Assembly (NCBI GenBank): GCA_034769895.1
Contig: CM068374.1
Span: 355,742,302 to 355,806,301, forward strand
DNA from: Magicicada septendecula
Taxonomy: Eukaryota; Arthropoda; Insecta; Hemiptera; Cicadidae
DNA length: 64,000 bases
Reading direction: 5' to 3'
The notes beneath the pieces were generated by a model. The model did not search any database. It had not been told where the DNA came from and was given only the letters and a program-made list of their open reading frames with translations. Shown here in pieces: positions 22,761 to 34,700 of this stretch; position 1 is the stretch's first letter, and every line of letters starts with the position of its first letter. Made by a program: the position numbers and the translations under genes.

Positions 22761-22777
22761 TGTAATGTATATAAACT

Positions 22778-23100
22778 ATTAATTACATCTTGGTACTTCT
22801 TCAACATATAATAATGGCCATTCTGACAAACTGGATTACAATAATTAGTTTAACAAATATTACAGAACATTATTAACTACATCTTGTTAGTCCTTTAAAA
22901 CATACTAATTGTCATTTTGACAACTCAATACTACAATAATTAGTCCAGCAAATATAACATAACATAATTAACTATGCATCTTGGTAATTCTTTAAAGACA
23001 TGTTTGAAATAAGGTAAATATTATACAGAATTCTTTAAAACATAATTATTGTCCTTTTGCTAACTCTATATTATAATAGTTTTAATGTAATAAAACTTTA
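22778..23100 (+). repeat. Degenerate ~95-bp tandem repeat
   Basis: The phrase ATTAA(C/T)TA...CATCTTG(G/T)TA recurs at about 22779, 22873 and 22969. Each is followed by related blocks (TTTAAA(A)CAT, TTTTGACAA, ACAATAATTAGT). A fourth, partial unit starts near 23030. The units are diverged, so the array is old. Confidence 0.5.
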
Positions 23101-23543
23101 TTTACACATTTAGGTAATACCATTTTTCCTCTCTAAATTGTCTATATGTTCATTTATCATAGGTAGATACAACTACCTAATCCAGTCATACTGTTTTTAT
23201 TACATTTTATACCTACTACTAAACAATCATTATTTAAGATAACTGACTGATGGATGTACACACCTTCACTTCACAGTCCAATGTTAATCAGCTATACTTG
23301 ATATTATAGGGCTTTTACCTATTCTTAATATAATTTACTATGAAGTCTTTACTTGAACTAGAGGTTACAAGGTTTTAACTAGACATGTTTAGTATTCTTT
23401 TATTATATTCTATCATCATTTAGTCTTAACTACACCTATTAGTACATATAATTTACTATATATTTACTTATTACTTCTCTATTGTTCTGTACTTCAATAT
23501 AAATGGGTTTCAAATCTTTATTTTAAGGGAACCGTCATGTTAC

Positions 23544-23544
<1 letters not shown>

Positions 23545-23595
<51 letters not shown>
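23545..23595. repeat. (AC)n microsatellite
   Basis: This is a run of about 25 AC units, unrelated in flank to the one at 21293. Confidence 0.97.
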
Positions 23596-23600
<5 letters not shown>

Positions 23601-26277
23601 TAACATCATGATCACTGTTCAGGCACAATATGTGTCAACATCTGAATTATGGTGCAATTTTTGTTGTTGTTAAAATAACTTGACTGCTCCCTTAAGATTT
23701 CAAGTGTACTCTATTTTGTATCCCACTCCTTTCTGTTCATAAAATTACATTGAAGAGATGTTTGTTTATTTTATAAAATGTTTTAATGTCCTTACTGCGT
23801 TCAGAAACAGTTATTTATATTTTGTTGTTGTTGTTTCTGGAACAGTCAACTTTATAAAAGAGATCTTTCCATCTTCTCATATTACAATTACATTAATAAC
23901 AAACACTTAGGAAGAGATACTGACTGAATGAACAAGCAATAAACAGTTTAGAGCAAAATATAATTATAATAATTATAATCTAAAGAAACTTCAGGCTTAT
24001 ATTCACATATTATTTATTTACTGTTTTCGATATTATTTCAAGTGTTTGTGTCTTAATGGGAAAGTCCTGCACGCCATGTACTAAACTCATGTTAGTTTGA
24101 ATAAAAAAAATTCACATATGAGCAGAAACAGTATTTTGAGTTGTCTTGTGTATTTCTTACTAGTTTCTATAATTAAATTATTCCTTACACGACAAAAACA
24201 CTGGCAAGTTTGTTGGCCTTTGCTATACGTTTTAAAATATTCATGAAACAAGAATTAATTGCAATTTAATTGTGTTAAGAACACATTAAATTTATTGGCA
24301 TAACACTTGCCCACCCATTCTAAACACTGTACAATACACAACATATTGTCCAAAACTTATACCTGTATAACAGATTACTGTATTTCAATAGTTGTTATGA
24401 GATGATAGCTGATGTTGAGGCTTGGCAGGCCAAGTGGTTATAAATGTTGGAGATAGTTATCATCTTCTTAATAATTAACTCCTGTATGCTATCAACAAAT
24501 GCAGGTGGGTGTTGTATAAGAGGCTGAACATTTTGCCTTCTGTGTATGCATATGCTGTTGATGGCAGGGTTCCTCCCCTTACCCGGGTCGTGTTACATGC
24601 TACAGTAAGCTTACGCCGAGACAAAGGATGAAGGTGGGTGGTCGGAAAAGACACTGCTGTAAAGAATGTGGCGTCTGCATGAGGTATACATCTGTATCAG
24701 ACACAAAGGTAACTTGATTCACCAATGGACATTTTCTAGTAACAAACAAAATCTCTCAATAAGAAATGGCTCGTGTTGGAGTAGCACTCATGGAAACTCT
24801 TCTAAATCTTCCATAACTTATATTTTTCATAGCCTTAGATTGCTTATAAAATTATCATAAGAGTGTCAAATTATTAAATTGTGACTAGACATGGCGTGTG
24901 GTACAAATAATATGATTAGAAAAAATACTACTGTGGTAGTGATACACTCTCCGGAAAGAATGAGATGTTTTTGAGTGAGGAATATTATGTTAGAAGATAT
25001 GTGACCTACTCAAGATAAAGAGAGCTACTGAAGGATCCAAATGAACTTGGATCTAAACGCACCAACAAAAAGAATGGACAGTGAATCAAACAGAGAGGGT
25101 TATCAGTACTAAAAAGCAACCGACTGGAAGCCGATACAGGTTAGAGGGTCAGGAGACCAGGAACAGGTTGCTGGAAGACATGGAGGAGGATTTGAAGCAT
25201 TACTCATACACTGCATTCTTTTGTTCATCCACGTCCATACAATAGTGGTCGCACTTTCTGTTATTATTATACTCACTGTTGCTCGGCATTATTTCTGTTT
25301 TCATTTACAAGTTAATTAGTGTTCAAATCAATAAAATGTTATCAATAATTACTGACCTTGTGAGTCAATGCCTTCTGGATCGAGACAGCGCAGTAACCTA
25401 ACAAAAATTAACTCATACTTACAACTCACTTTAACTATTAAATTTGTATTTTTGAAAATAAATAATTTACTTGTTCACCATATTCTACATTTCTGTCTCA
25501 TCATCACACCATCGAAAACTGTTTCTTGGTACTTAATACTTTTTGGTTACATTGTTAACCATAACTCGCTGCCACCTCCCTCATTGTGTTCAGCTTGGTG
25601 GTCCAGTAGCGACTATCGACTGTGGGGCACAGCATACTTCCCAGACCATGCACTAAGCTGAATTTCTTCTGGTTCTTCCATGGGAAATGTTAACACCTGA
25701 GTCTCCTTTTTGTCGGGAGCAAGACGCCACGAACGTGTGAATTACGTTTTGAGAACATACATACGTAACAAAAATACACACTTTCCCAGGCCCAAGTTAC
25801 ACACAAAATTCCATGCAGGCTCCAGTTTGTGGTTTCACACACAAGAATTGTACTTTGCAATACACTGAGGAAAACTCCTCAATACAGTATGGTAATTAGG
25901 AATTGATGGAGAGTTGGTGATGGCAGAAGAAGATAGTGCACAATAGTTGAGAAGACCACGATCCACACATAGTTGTAGCATCAAGAAAGAAGATAAAGTA
26001 ACAGACTCATTTTTGTATAATCAAAATAATGTAGGAGAAGTAGAACAGCATGCTAGCTCAAGGAAGGCAGTTTGTCTAATACTATATTTCAGTTATCAAT
26101 TATTACTTCAAATGTTACCTAGGTATTTATTTCCATAGACTCAGCTGATATGGATGCCAAATAATACACACTGAATTTTTGGTATTGTTGGAGATAACTG
26201 TGGGCTCTGGATTAATACCAAGCACTGTACCCACTGGTCTAGTAAACACCTTTTAGTATGATACAAATTATACTAAC
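23596..26277. other. Presumed SRP68 intron, no exon recognised
   Basis: No downstream SRP68 exon could be found by eye on the minus strand here. One short minus-strand frame at about 25620-25735 ending AWSGKYAVPHSR reads like protein but lacks an acceptor site. A stop precedes it directly, so it is not annotated as an exon. Confidence 0.45.
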
Positions 26278-26434
26278 CTCACACAGTTTCTGAAGCTGTA
26301 AAGCATATTTCGTAGATTTTCGAAGGCGAGAAATAAGGTGAAAACGTTTTCTGCGCTCTGTGTTTGCCTCTTGGCGAAGCTGCATTGCATGACTCCACGC
26401 TCTTTCGGCCAACATTAAGGGAATATACAAATAC
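26278..26434 (-). CDS. SRP68: SRP68 exon C (signal recognition particle 68 kDa subunit)
   Basis: Translation of this 157-bp exon contains YLYIPLMLAERAW, AMQLRQEANTE and KRFHLISRLRK. These are hallmark stretches of the N-terminal RNA-binding domain of SRP68, which docks with SRP72 on SRP RNA in the cytosolic targeting particle. The acceptor is ATATAG followed by G, which completes an Arg codon split with exon B. The exon ends after LCE at a GTTAGT donor (26276-26277 on the plus strand). The next exon was not found to the left, so the following intron is either longer than 26 kb or hides an exon I missed. The frame is intact with no premature stop. Identification rests on recalled family sequence and is firm. 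Confidence 0.95.
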
Positions 26435-26578
26435 CTATATGACAATTACAATATTTTTAAAACAGAAACTATGAAACAGGAAATCATCTAATATGTTTAC
26501 CTCAAATAAAGCGACATGTTTACCTACTTGTAATTAAACTGTATAATTTACCCCTGAATAACAGTAGTCTATTCTCAC

Positions 26579-26692
26579 CTTTCATCTTTCAATATATTTT
26601 CAGTGACATCTCGTCTTTTGAAGTGTCGTTTATCACCCTGTTGAATGTGCAGGACTCTCCTAAGTCGACGTATTCGTCTACTGCAATACCCT
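26579..26692 (-). CDS. SRP68: SRP68 exon B
   Basis: The 114-bp exon encodes a basic stretch including GYCSRRIRRLRRVL and KRRDVTENILKDE, the conserved Arg-rich part of the SRP68 RNA-binding domain. The acceptor is TTCTGAACAG, and the donor GTGAGA follows GAAAG. Phases agree with exon A (TTACAG-donor) and exon C, so the three pieces join in frame. The intron to exon C is only 144 bp, whereas the one to exon A is 14293 bp. Confidence 0.95.
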
Positions 26693-27135
26693 CTGTTCAG
26701 AAAACAAATTGTAAAGTTCTAAACAATGACGTCTGTTAAATTCATTACATATGAAAAAGTTTTTTTTGCCTAAAGATTAAAGAAGCAACAACGTTTAATT
26801 CAATTTTAGATAATATAACATGACTGTTACCTACGTATTCCTTCTGTATTATTTACTTAATTTTTAGTTGTATGAATGAATGTTAGTTACCTATAATGGC
26901 TCACATTGTACGCCAAATGTGTACTGTTATTCTTGTGGTTGTACTGAATTGTGGTTACACATTTATAATGTTCTTTCTTGATATGCGTTCAATGAATCGA
27001 ATTGTTTTTTAGTACTGCTACCAATACTGAAGATTAATTGGTAATCTTTGATTAAATTGGGCGCCATATGGAAAATTTAGATCAATGTTCCATAAATTTA
27101 TCAGCTATTTTATCTGTGTTAGCAGTCTTCATAAC
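26693..27135. other. SRP68 intron, unique AT-rich part
   Basis: No gene or repeat was recognised. The large intron between exons A and B begins here on the plus-strand map and runs to 40985. Confidence 0.5.
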
Positions 27136-27263
27136 ACTTTGTCATATTTTGTTGCTTATCTGCTATGTACAACTTTCCCTCGAACGAGGCCTTTCGGTTT
27201 CGCAACCATTATCAAGCTCTTACTACAACAACATTAAAATACCTACTCCCCTTGTATATATAT
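27136..27263 (+). repeat. Inverted repeat partner of 34901-35030
   Basis: About 125 bp (CTTTCCCTCGAACGAGGCC...TACTCCCCTT) recurs in reverse orientation at 34901-35030, with several differences. The pair brackets the Penelope-like element plus 3.1 kb repeat block. A CCTCG/CGAGG hairpin and GCCTTTCGG..CCATTATCAAG make it look like a Penelope-type terminal repeat, but that is only resemblance. Confidence 0.55.
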
Positions 27264-27304
27264 TTCATTACTTTCTGCTACAGTCCGTTTCTTGATGTAT
27301 ATAA

Positions 27305-27378
27305 TACTATAATACTTATAACTATTTTACCTAAAGGAAAAAATACATCTTGAGGTAAAATAGTTATAAGTATTATAG

Positions 27379-27380
<2 letters not shown>
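27305..27380. repeat. Perfect 28-bp inverted repeat with 20-base loop
   Basis: 27305-27332 is the exact reverse complement of 27353-27380 (arms beginning with TACTATAATACTT). It sits directly beside an (AT)n run and the end of the Penelope-like element. Confidence 0.9.

Positions 27381-27415
<35 letters not shown>
27381..27415. repeat. (AT)n microsatellite
   Basis: This is a pure AT run at the boundary of the Penelope-like element. A shorter TA run lies at the opposite boundary (31745-31755). Confidence 0.95.
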
Positions 27416-27416
<1 letters not shown>

Positions 27417-27571
27417 TAACCCTCCCACACATAACCGGTTACATTCAACCAATAGGAGGCATTACTTACCGCCCAGTCCTTGTTAGCCCCGCCCCTTACT
27501 TAGTCAACTTGACCTCGTCACATATCCTGTAACCGTATTACACCTTTTATACATTACTCCTTCAAAATATA

Positions 27572-28060
27572 TTAAAATATATCCTCATTACTAAATTCAG
27601 TCTTTATATTCATCAGCGCATTTCTATTCTTTTTCCTTATTTTTAATATTTCTAATTCTTCATACAATTTGCGTTTACTTATGTTATTCTCTAACCTTAC
27701 TATTTCGACGTTCTCTGTTGGGTCTAAAAACCTATGCCCTGTTTCATTAAAATGTCTCGCGTAGAGCGAATTCATAGTTCTGCCTCCTTCTCCTCTCGCA
27801 TGCTCTCTCAATCTAATTTCGAACTTACCTCCTGTTTCACCCAGATAAACCTTATCACACTTTTTACAGTTCAACTTATAAACACCGCTTTTCTGTAATT
27901 CAGGCGTTATTTCAGTACTACTATTATTTATATAATCAAAAACTGTCTTTGTATTTTTCACCGCTACATCTATATTGTGTTTTTCAAAGCACTTGATTAT
28001 GTTCCTCGTTTGAATCCCAGATACGTTATTGATCCTATGTATTTCTTTTCTTTCTTCTCT
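27572..28060 (-). pseudogene. Penelope-like element A GIY-YIG endonuclease region
   Basis: The open frame 27572-27961 includes GVYKLNCKKCDKVYLGETGG, the GIY-YIG motif region of Penelope-like endonucleases (GVY...YLG). The conserved Arg and His follow in IRLREH, and a GHRF block comes downstream. The domain nicks target DNA for reverse transcription. The domain itself is intact, but the link to the RT frame is broken near 28030-28180. Confidence 0.85.
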
Positions 28061-28185
28061 TCTTGTCTACTATTTCCTTCTATTCTTTTTACAATTTTCT
28101 CTACTATCCCTGGTTTATAATTATTATTTTTCGCTATTTCTTCTATTCTTTTTAACTCTTCTTTTTTACATGAATCATCTTCTAA

Positions 28186-28615
28186 TTATTTTATTGCCCT
28201 ATAACAAAATGAGTTTAGTGCCGCCATCTTGTGACTTACGGGATGGTATGATTCCTGAGGTATAATTAAGTCTGTATACGTTTCTTTTCTAAATACATCA
28301 AATTTAAAAACACCACACTCTATCTTTATATTTAGATATAGGTAATTTATTTGTACTCCACCTATTTCCTCTTTGAACTTAATTTTATTTTCAATTTGAT
28401 TAATTTCATTCGTTAGTTCTGCAAATTCTTCATTTGTTCCCTCCCACACCACCAAAATGTCGTCTACGTACCTTATCCATTCCTTTATTTTAACCTTATA
28501 TTTTGATTCCATTAGGACACGCCTCTCAAAACAATTTATATATATTTCCACCATTACTGGTGACAACGGACAACCCATTGGTAGCCCCTCCTTCTGAATG
28601 TTAATACTTATTGTT
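28186..28615 (-). pseudogene. Penelope-like element A reverse transcriptase, C-terminal half
   Basis: The minus frame 28578-28186 holds MGCPLSPVMVEIY and the catalytic RYVDDILVVW (YVDD box), then NYLYLNIK. The segment continues upstream to about 28615 in a shifted frame (QKEGLPMG preceded by the NNKY-type stretch). It stops at the ~1.2 kb insertion. The preceding RT half lies at 29850-30694. Confidence 0.85.
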
Positions 28616-29846
28616 AAACCTGTAACAGTACATAATGACCCAATACTATAATTATGGGATCTAAAGGTATTTTTTTCAATGTCTTATTGTTTAATCATTA
28701 AAATACAGAATGGTTAGGTCCATTGTCCCTATATACGAAGGAACAAAGCAGATTCAGCAAGAGTACCATGCCAAGGTCACCGTTGGATGTGCGAGAGCCG
28801 GTAAAAGCCATGGCGGTGTTTGTGACGAATGACTTTAAATATGCATTGTGATTGGATAATAACACTGTTCCGTCATAACAAAAAACAATGACGCACTGAC
28901 TACAACGCATGCAACGAGGCGTTGTCCTGTATGACAAAGCTTGATGACGTAAAATACACACACACAAGCGCAAATTTACACTTGCCTCTGTCTCAATTCA
29001 ACGTAGTTCTTCAAAGGGTCAACAGCGATGTATCGCTGTCTGATCAGTTTCAAATTAAAAGCTTAAAAACAACTACCTCCTCAAGTAAAAGTGTTATGGT
29101 GGAGCGATAGATGTTCAAGTGTAATAACAGTTAGAACAGAACATGTAGAATCAGTGTAAACATCTTTAAGTAAAAACAACAAAACATGAGGCGAACACCG
29201 GCCATACACCTTGGAACCAACCAACACCAGCAAGGGAGCAGCGCAGACCACAACTAAGAGAAGTCCACTTTTATCATTTCTTTATTATTTTAATGAGCTC
29301 ATTAATCAAAAATAAAACAACTGAACAAATGTACTTGTAATAGGGCGAATGTGTGTGAGAGTGTGTGAGTGAGCACATGGCCATGAACATATATGCCGAG
29401 GGCATTGGTTTGTGTGTAGATGAGATTTAAGCATAATAAGTAATTAGAGCTGCAGCTAAAGATAAAAGTACATAATAACCTTGATTGGAGACAAAATGAG
29501 AATCGTAAGAATTAATAGAGTAAATTAAAATAGCCACCATTTTGTTTTTTATAACACTGTATGACGCCATTTTGAGCACATGGTTGTATATGCAAAATCT
29601 ATTTGGGAAATTAAAATTTGATAGTTACTTTCAATATAAAAACAGTGTTATCATTTGTGTCACCTTCTTTGTATCAAAAATCTCGCTGTTAATGAATCCT
29701 GGCCCCTTAGGTAAAAAGCATAGTAAAAAGAAAAGTACGAGCCCTGCAGTGATTGAAATCGGTAAGTACACATATGTACCATATTATGGTAATAATTATC
29801 CATACATAATTTTAAATAAAATGTGTAGAGTAGTAAGTTTATTGAC
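28616..29846. other. ~1.2 kb insertion inside the Penelope-like RT, with 13-base imperfect flanks
   Basis: TATTGTTAAACCT on the left and TATTGACAAACCT on the right flank this segment, 11 of 13 bases equal, like a worn target duplication. On the RT strand the edges also read as an AG/GTTTGT donor and a TGTTACAG acceptor, so splicing it out would restore the RT frame region. The interior 28740-29260 is richer in CpG than its surroundings. A plus-strand exon-like piece lies at 29692-29761. No transposase or RT was recognised in it. Confidence 0.5.
29692..29761 (+). CDS. Exon-like segment with ATG and splice donor, gene unknown
   Basis: ATG at 29692 opens a 23-codon basic stretch (MNPGPLGKKHSKKKSTSPAV...) that runs into a textbook donor, GGTAAGTAC, at 29761. 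Upstream lie two GCCA(C)CATTTTG/GACGCCATTTTG-like boxes (29535, 29565) of the kind seen in promoters. I do not recognise the protein, and no following exon was identified. It could be the first coding exon of a host gene, a captured exon, or chance. Confidence 0.25.
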
Positions 29847-29849
29847 AAA

Positions 29850-30700
29850 CCTAAAGTAGTTCTGGTTTCCGCACACTGTCAGAACTTTTATTAAGTCACT
29901 TTTATACTGTCACTGTCCTACATCGTTATTTTTAATAATTTCTAAAGTATGTTCAACCGATATATTCGTAAACATACCTGACACATCTAACGACATAAGT
30001 TTCGTATTTTCACTTATTTTTACTAACTTCAACCGTTCTATTACATTTCTTCTATTTTCTACACTATATATTACCTCAAATGCGTATAACCTCCTAAGCA
30101 ACTTGCTCACTTCTTTCGATATCTTATAACTAGGCGAATTAATAAACGAAACTATTGGCCTAAACAGCATGCCTTCTTTATGTAATTTTGGTTGACACCT
30201 CAACCTTGGCGCTTCCGGGTTTGATTCTATAAGTAATTTCTTCTTATTACCGCTTAGGAATGTTATTTCTTTTAACACTTTTTAATTTGATCTTGGTATT
30301 TGGTTGTGTAATCATATTTTATTCCTTGATATGGGCCTTCTTTTATAAAGTCTTCTGTCTTGTTTATGTACCAATCTTTCTTCATTACAACCGAAGTATT
30401 TCCTTTGTCTGCTTTAGTAACTAGTAGATTATTTTCTTTTATTTTATTTTTCAATTTCTTTACATCCTTCGTGACCTGTTCTTCCACCTTATTTCTTCGA
30501 TTTTTACTTTTATTATACATTTTTTCAACGATTTCTTTTAACTCATACCTCATTTGTTTTTTAGTATCCTCATTTTCTATTTTCTCTACTATTACTTCAC
30601 ACTCCACTAATGCCTTTTCCCTACTTATGCCAACAGGCAGTGCATACTTTAAACACTTATCTAATAATTTTTGTTCCTCTTCTGTGAATGTCACTTCTGT
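29850..30700 (-). pseudogene. Penelope-like element A reverse transcriptase, N-terminal half
   Basis: The frame 30694-30272 contains LLVTKADKGNTSVVM. After a frameshift, the frame 30278-29910 contains LRCQPKLHKEG, FRPIVSFINSPSYKI and LMSLDVSGMFTNI, which is the RT motif A with its catalytic Asp. These are the fingers and palm blocks of Penelope-like RTs. One frameshift at about 30275 and another near 29910 disable it. Confidence 0.85.
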
Positions 30701-31087
30701 AAGGTTAACTACTCGTTGGGTAAACCTTCCTCACTACTCTTTTTGTTACCTACCCTTATATTTCCTTTTTTGGATAGTTTCTCTAATTTACCAAGTAATT
30801 TGTAGTTTAAATTCTTTTATTTCTTATTTACGTAATTCTCACCGAACCCATATAATAAATTTGGGTTTCTTCCAATTCTATAAATGAGAATATTTTATAT
30901 AATTCTAAGTGCATTTTAAATAATTATTTATTAAATGTATTTAGTTTTCCGTAGAGGTGCCTAATTTCTAATTTTATCCATAATTTTTCACTAAATTTTG
31001 TCACTTTTGTTGCTACTTCACCATTATTATTTATCTTAATTTTTGCATAATTCGGTATTATATTTCTATACTCGCGCTGTTTATTAA
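30701..31087 (-). pseudogene. Penelope-like element A upstream region (N-terminal extension)
   Basis: The minus frame within 30924-31087 (FNKQREYRNIIPNYAKIKI..) and weaker frames down to 30701 look like the diverged N-terminal extension of the element's ORF. The upper limit is the inversion junction at 31088. Confidence 0.5.
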
Positions 31088-31745
31088 AGTAGACAAGAAG
31101 AGAAGAAAGAAAAGAAATACATAGGATCAATAACGTATCTGGGATTTCAAACGAGGAACATAATCAAGTGCTTTGAAAAACACAATATAGATGTAGCGGT
31201 GAAAAACACAAAGACAGTTTTTGATTATATAAATAATAGTAGTACTGAAATAACGCCTGAATTACAGAAAAGCGGTGATTATAAGTTGACCTGTAAACAG
31301 TGTGATAAGGTTTATCTGGGTAAAACAGGAGGTAAGTTCGAAATTAGATTGAGAGAGCATGCGAGAGGAGAAGGAGACAAAACTACGAATTCGCTCTACG
31401 CGAGACATTTTAATAAAACAGGGCATAGGTTTTTAGACCCAACAGAGAACGTCGAAATAGTAAGGTTAGAGAATAACATAAGTAAACGCAAATTGTATGA
31501 AGAATTAGAAATATTAAAAGTAAGGAAAAAGAATACAAATGCGCTGATGAATATAAAGACTGAATTTAGTAATGAGGATATATTTTAATATATTTTGAAG
31601 GAGTAATGTATAAAAGGTGTAATACGGTTACAGGATATGTGACGAGGTCAAGTTGACTAAGTAAGGGGCGGGGCTAACAAGGACTGGGCGGTAAGTAATG
31701 CCTCCTATTGGTTGAATGTAACCAGTTATGCGTGGGAGGGTTAGT
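31088..31745 (+). mobile_element. Inverted partial copy of Penelope-like element A (GIY-YIG end)
   Basis: The open frame 31199-31588 encodes the same 129-residue GIY-YIG segment as 27572-27961 with a modest number of changes. Notably the motif reads GDYKLTCKQCDKVYLGKTGG, so the hydrophobic residue before the first Tyr is lost. The downstream non-coding tail mirrors 27416-27571. Confidence 0.85.
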
Positions 31746-31755
31746 ATATATATAT

Positions 31756-34700
31756 TATAACATCGCCAAAATCAGATCAGTTTTGATAACAATAAGTATG
31801 TGGAGAGTGGAGAGTAAAAAGTATAAAATGTAATTAAGAAGGAAGGAGAAAGAGTAATAAACCAAAAGTGATTAATAAAGAAACTCAACTACTAGACTGA
31901 CAGACAAAAGACGTTGACCCAACCCCAGAAGAGATTGGACAGCTAAGAACCGAAATAAAGTAAACAAGACGAGTGAAGGAGAAGAAAAATGAAAACAAAG
32001 AGAGAACAAACCAACGATGAAGAAAACAAAATGAAACACATCAAGAAAACCCAGACAAGGAATAAAAAATAGAGAAGGGAGAAATAATGTAATCAAAAAT
32101 AATAAAGAAAATGAAACCGGTAAAGACCCAAATAAATAATGAATATTAGTATTAATTAAATGACAATTGTAAATAGTCAGTAATAAAAAACGATAGCTAA
32201 AAATACACTAGCCAAAGCGTTAGGAATACATGTAAGTTATTAATAAAGAAAGACATGATATTAATAATTATATATAATATGTGTAGAGAAAGAGAGTAAA
32301 ATAGTGAGAAGTAAACGGAAATTAACCCAGTGAAGGTAAACTTACCCTAAAGTGATATGATAGAAAAAGAAACACTAAGTAAATTATAATGAACACCAAA
32401 TAATTTAAAAAGTGCCAGTGATAAATAAATAAAAATATGGTCAGTAATAAAAATAGTAAGAGTAGAGAAGACTAAGATAAAGACTTAGTAAAATAACCAA
32501 TGTTGAAGATTTAAGAGTGAACAATAACATTTAATAAAGTTATTATGAATAATATTTAAAATAGAACACTGATTCAGTAATAATGAACACTGAAGAGTGA
32601 TATTAACTGTAATAATTATGAAATAATATAGTTATAGAACTTAAGAATGTATTGTAGAATTTAAAGGTGAGAATCACAAGAAAAAGTAATAAGATGATGT
32701 TAACATGGAAAGGAAAGCAAAGAGTTTTAGAAAATAAGTATGTAATAACCATAAGTAAATACCCATGTTATAAGGGGAGAGTAATGAAACAAGTTCAATA
32801 GAGGTGAGATTGTTTATCACCTGAACAATAAATAAGAAGTAATGAATTGTACACCCATATTAAATAATAAGTGTTAATTAATTGTATAAACAATTGTTTA
32901 TGAATAGGAGATGGATTGGGTAATTATCCCAAACATAGACCTAAATGTTATATGTTATATGATAAATAAATAGTAATTAATAGCCATATTATTGACATTG
33001 GCAGAGTAATTAAAATAAAGAAAGAAAACAATGAGTTATAAAAGAGAAAACTGTTAATAAATAATTAGCAAGAAATATTGAATAACACAGTTGTTACACA
33101 CAAAAATCACACAAGGACTGCACTAAAACAGCTCCATAGATAATAAACCTAATTATAAAAACAAAATAACGATCTAGGACTAAATGAAATATAATGTGTA
33201 TGAAACAATCAAAAACCAGTAATGGCTACTTAGACTTGAAACAGGCCTAACGGTCAAACATAAACAAATACTAATTGTATGAAAATAGCCAAGTAATTAA
33301 CAAATCCAAGGTGACTAATTAACCAAGGATGAATGGTAAATATTATTAAAAACAAAATATTAAAATAAGGAGTTATATAAACAAAGAAATGTAATTAGTA
33401 AATATTAAAGTAATTGTAAACTTAGAAAACATGAAAAAAACCCAATATTGTGGGATACCAAAATAATCTTTGTGAGAAACAAATGACAGTGCTAATAGTT
33501 AATAATTAAGAAGGAAGATAAGAGAAGGAAGAAAGTCAGAAGATATAGGAAAATTGGAAAAGAATTCAAATTTTGATAACAATGGTTTGATGTTAAGCTA
33601 GCCCAATCAGAATAATGGGGTAACCATGGAAACAACGGTTAAAGACGAAATTACCGTTGAATATCATTACTCAGAAAGTGACGCTCAAGTAAAACAGACG
33701 CCAGAATTCAGAACAACCTATTTTCATATTTAAAATGTTTTAAAAGTAAATTAACTTATCAAAATTGAACGAGAAGGAGTATGAGTATCACTGAACACAA
33801 TTACCTGATGGAGAAGACGTTTTATTTCAAGACGAAGTGAATAAATGAATCTATATACTTAGAAAAAGATGCCCGATTAAAAGAAAACTGAATTATATTG
33901 CGGCCACATTCCTTCATTCCCGACCAACAGAGTAATCACATGCTACAAAGCTGTTACGTATCCAATAAATTATCTCAACTTCCGAAATAACGCACTTTGA
34001 ATATTTCTCACTATATTACGAAATACCACTGAATCAATTTTATTCTCTTTCAAAGATTAAATAAAAATATTAAGACACTGAAAATTTGTTAAATTATAAA
34101 GCTAACCTAGTATTAATGTACGAACTTTTAAAACACTTGTACTACACTTTCAACAAACCATTTATAGTTACACGTTACAATACTTCAGTAGAAACATTGT
34201 AAGGTTGTGTATTTTGATTATTGTAATTGCATCTGAGCCTTTTAACGTGATCAAAAGATCCAACAAAATTTGAACGAAAATATTTGTTGACTTGTTTGAT
34301 AGAACGCTATACTGTATGTTTAGTTACGTTCAAAATCGATTGTAAAACCCTGTGAGAGAACGTCTCATAAAGAAATAACCGGTGCAAAATTATATAAAAA
34401 ATCAACTATAATGTGTCTATGAGAACATTAATATCAAATCGCTAATAAATCACTACTGTGTATGTTAAAATGTGTTTTATTTTCAGTAGGAAAGTGTATT
34501 CTTAAAATTATAATCTACAGCAAACGTCTCTGACGTGATAACTAGCGCTCAAGCAGCGAATACGACAACTGCCGGCTTGATCATACAACTCGATAAACGG
34601 CGGGACGAATTGAATTATTCACACAGCCTGAGCAGAACCGCTGATAATAATTTATTTTTAATTGTTTTGATTAAACAATCTGGCGCCACCCGGGAATTAT

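Larger units (their letters stand above)
27416..31745 (-). mobile_element. Penelope-like element A, inverted ends and internal insertion
   Basis: The element carries reverse transcriptase and GIY-YIG endonuclease regions on the minus strand. It shows the inverted terminal arrangement often seen in Penelope-like elements. About 650 bp at 27416-28063 (minus GIY-YIG end) is repeated in reverse at 31088-31745. The inversion junction is at about 31088. Both outer ends carry a CTAACCCTCCCAC block. It lies in the long SRP68 intron and abuts the 3.1 kb repeat. The RT is interrupted between 28616 and about 29846 by other sequence. Confidence 0.85.
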
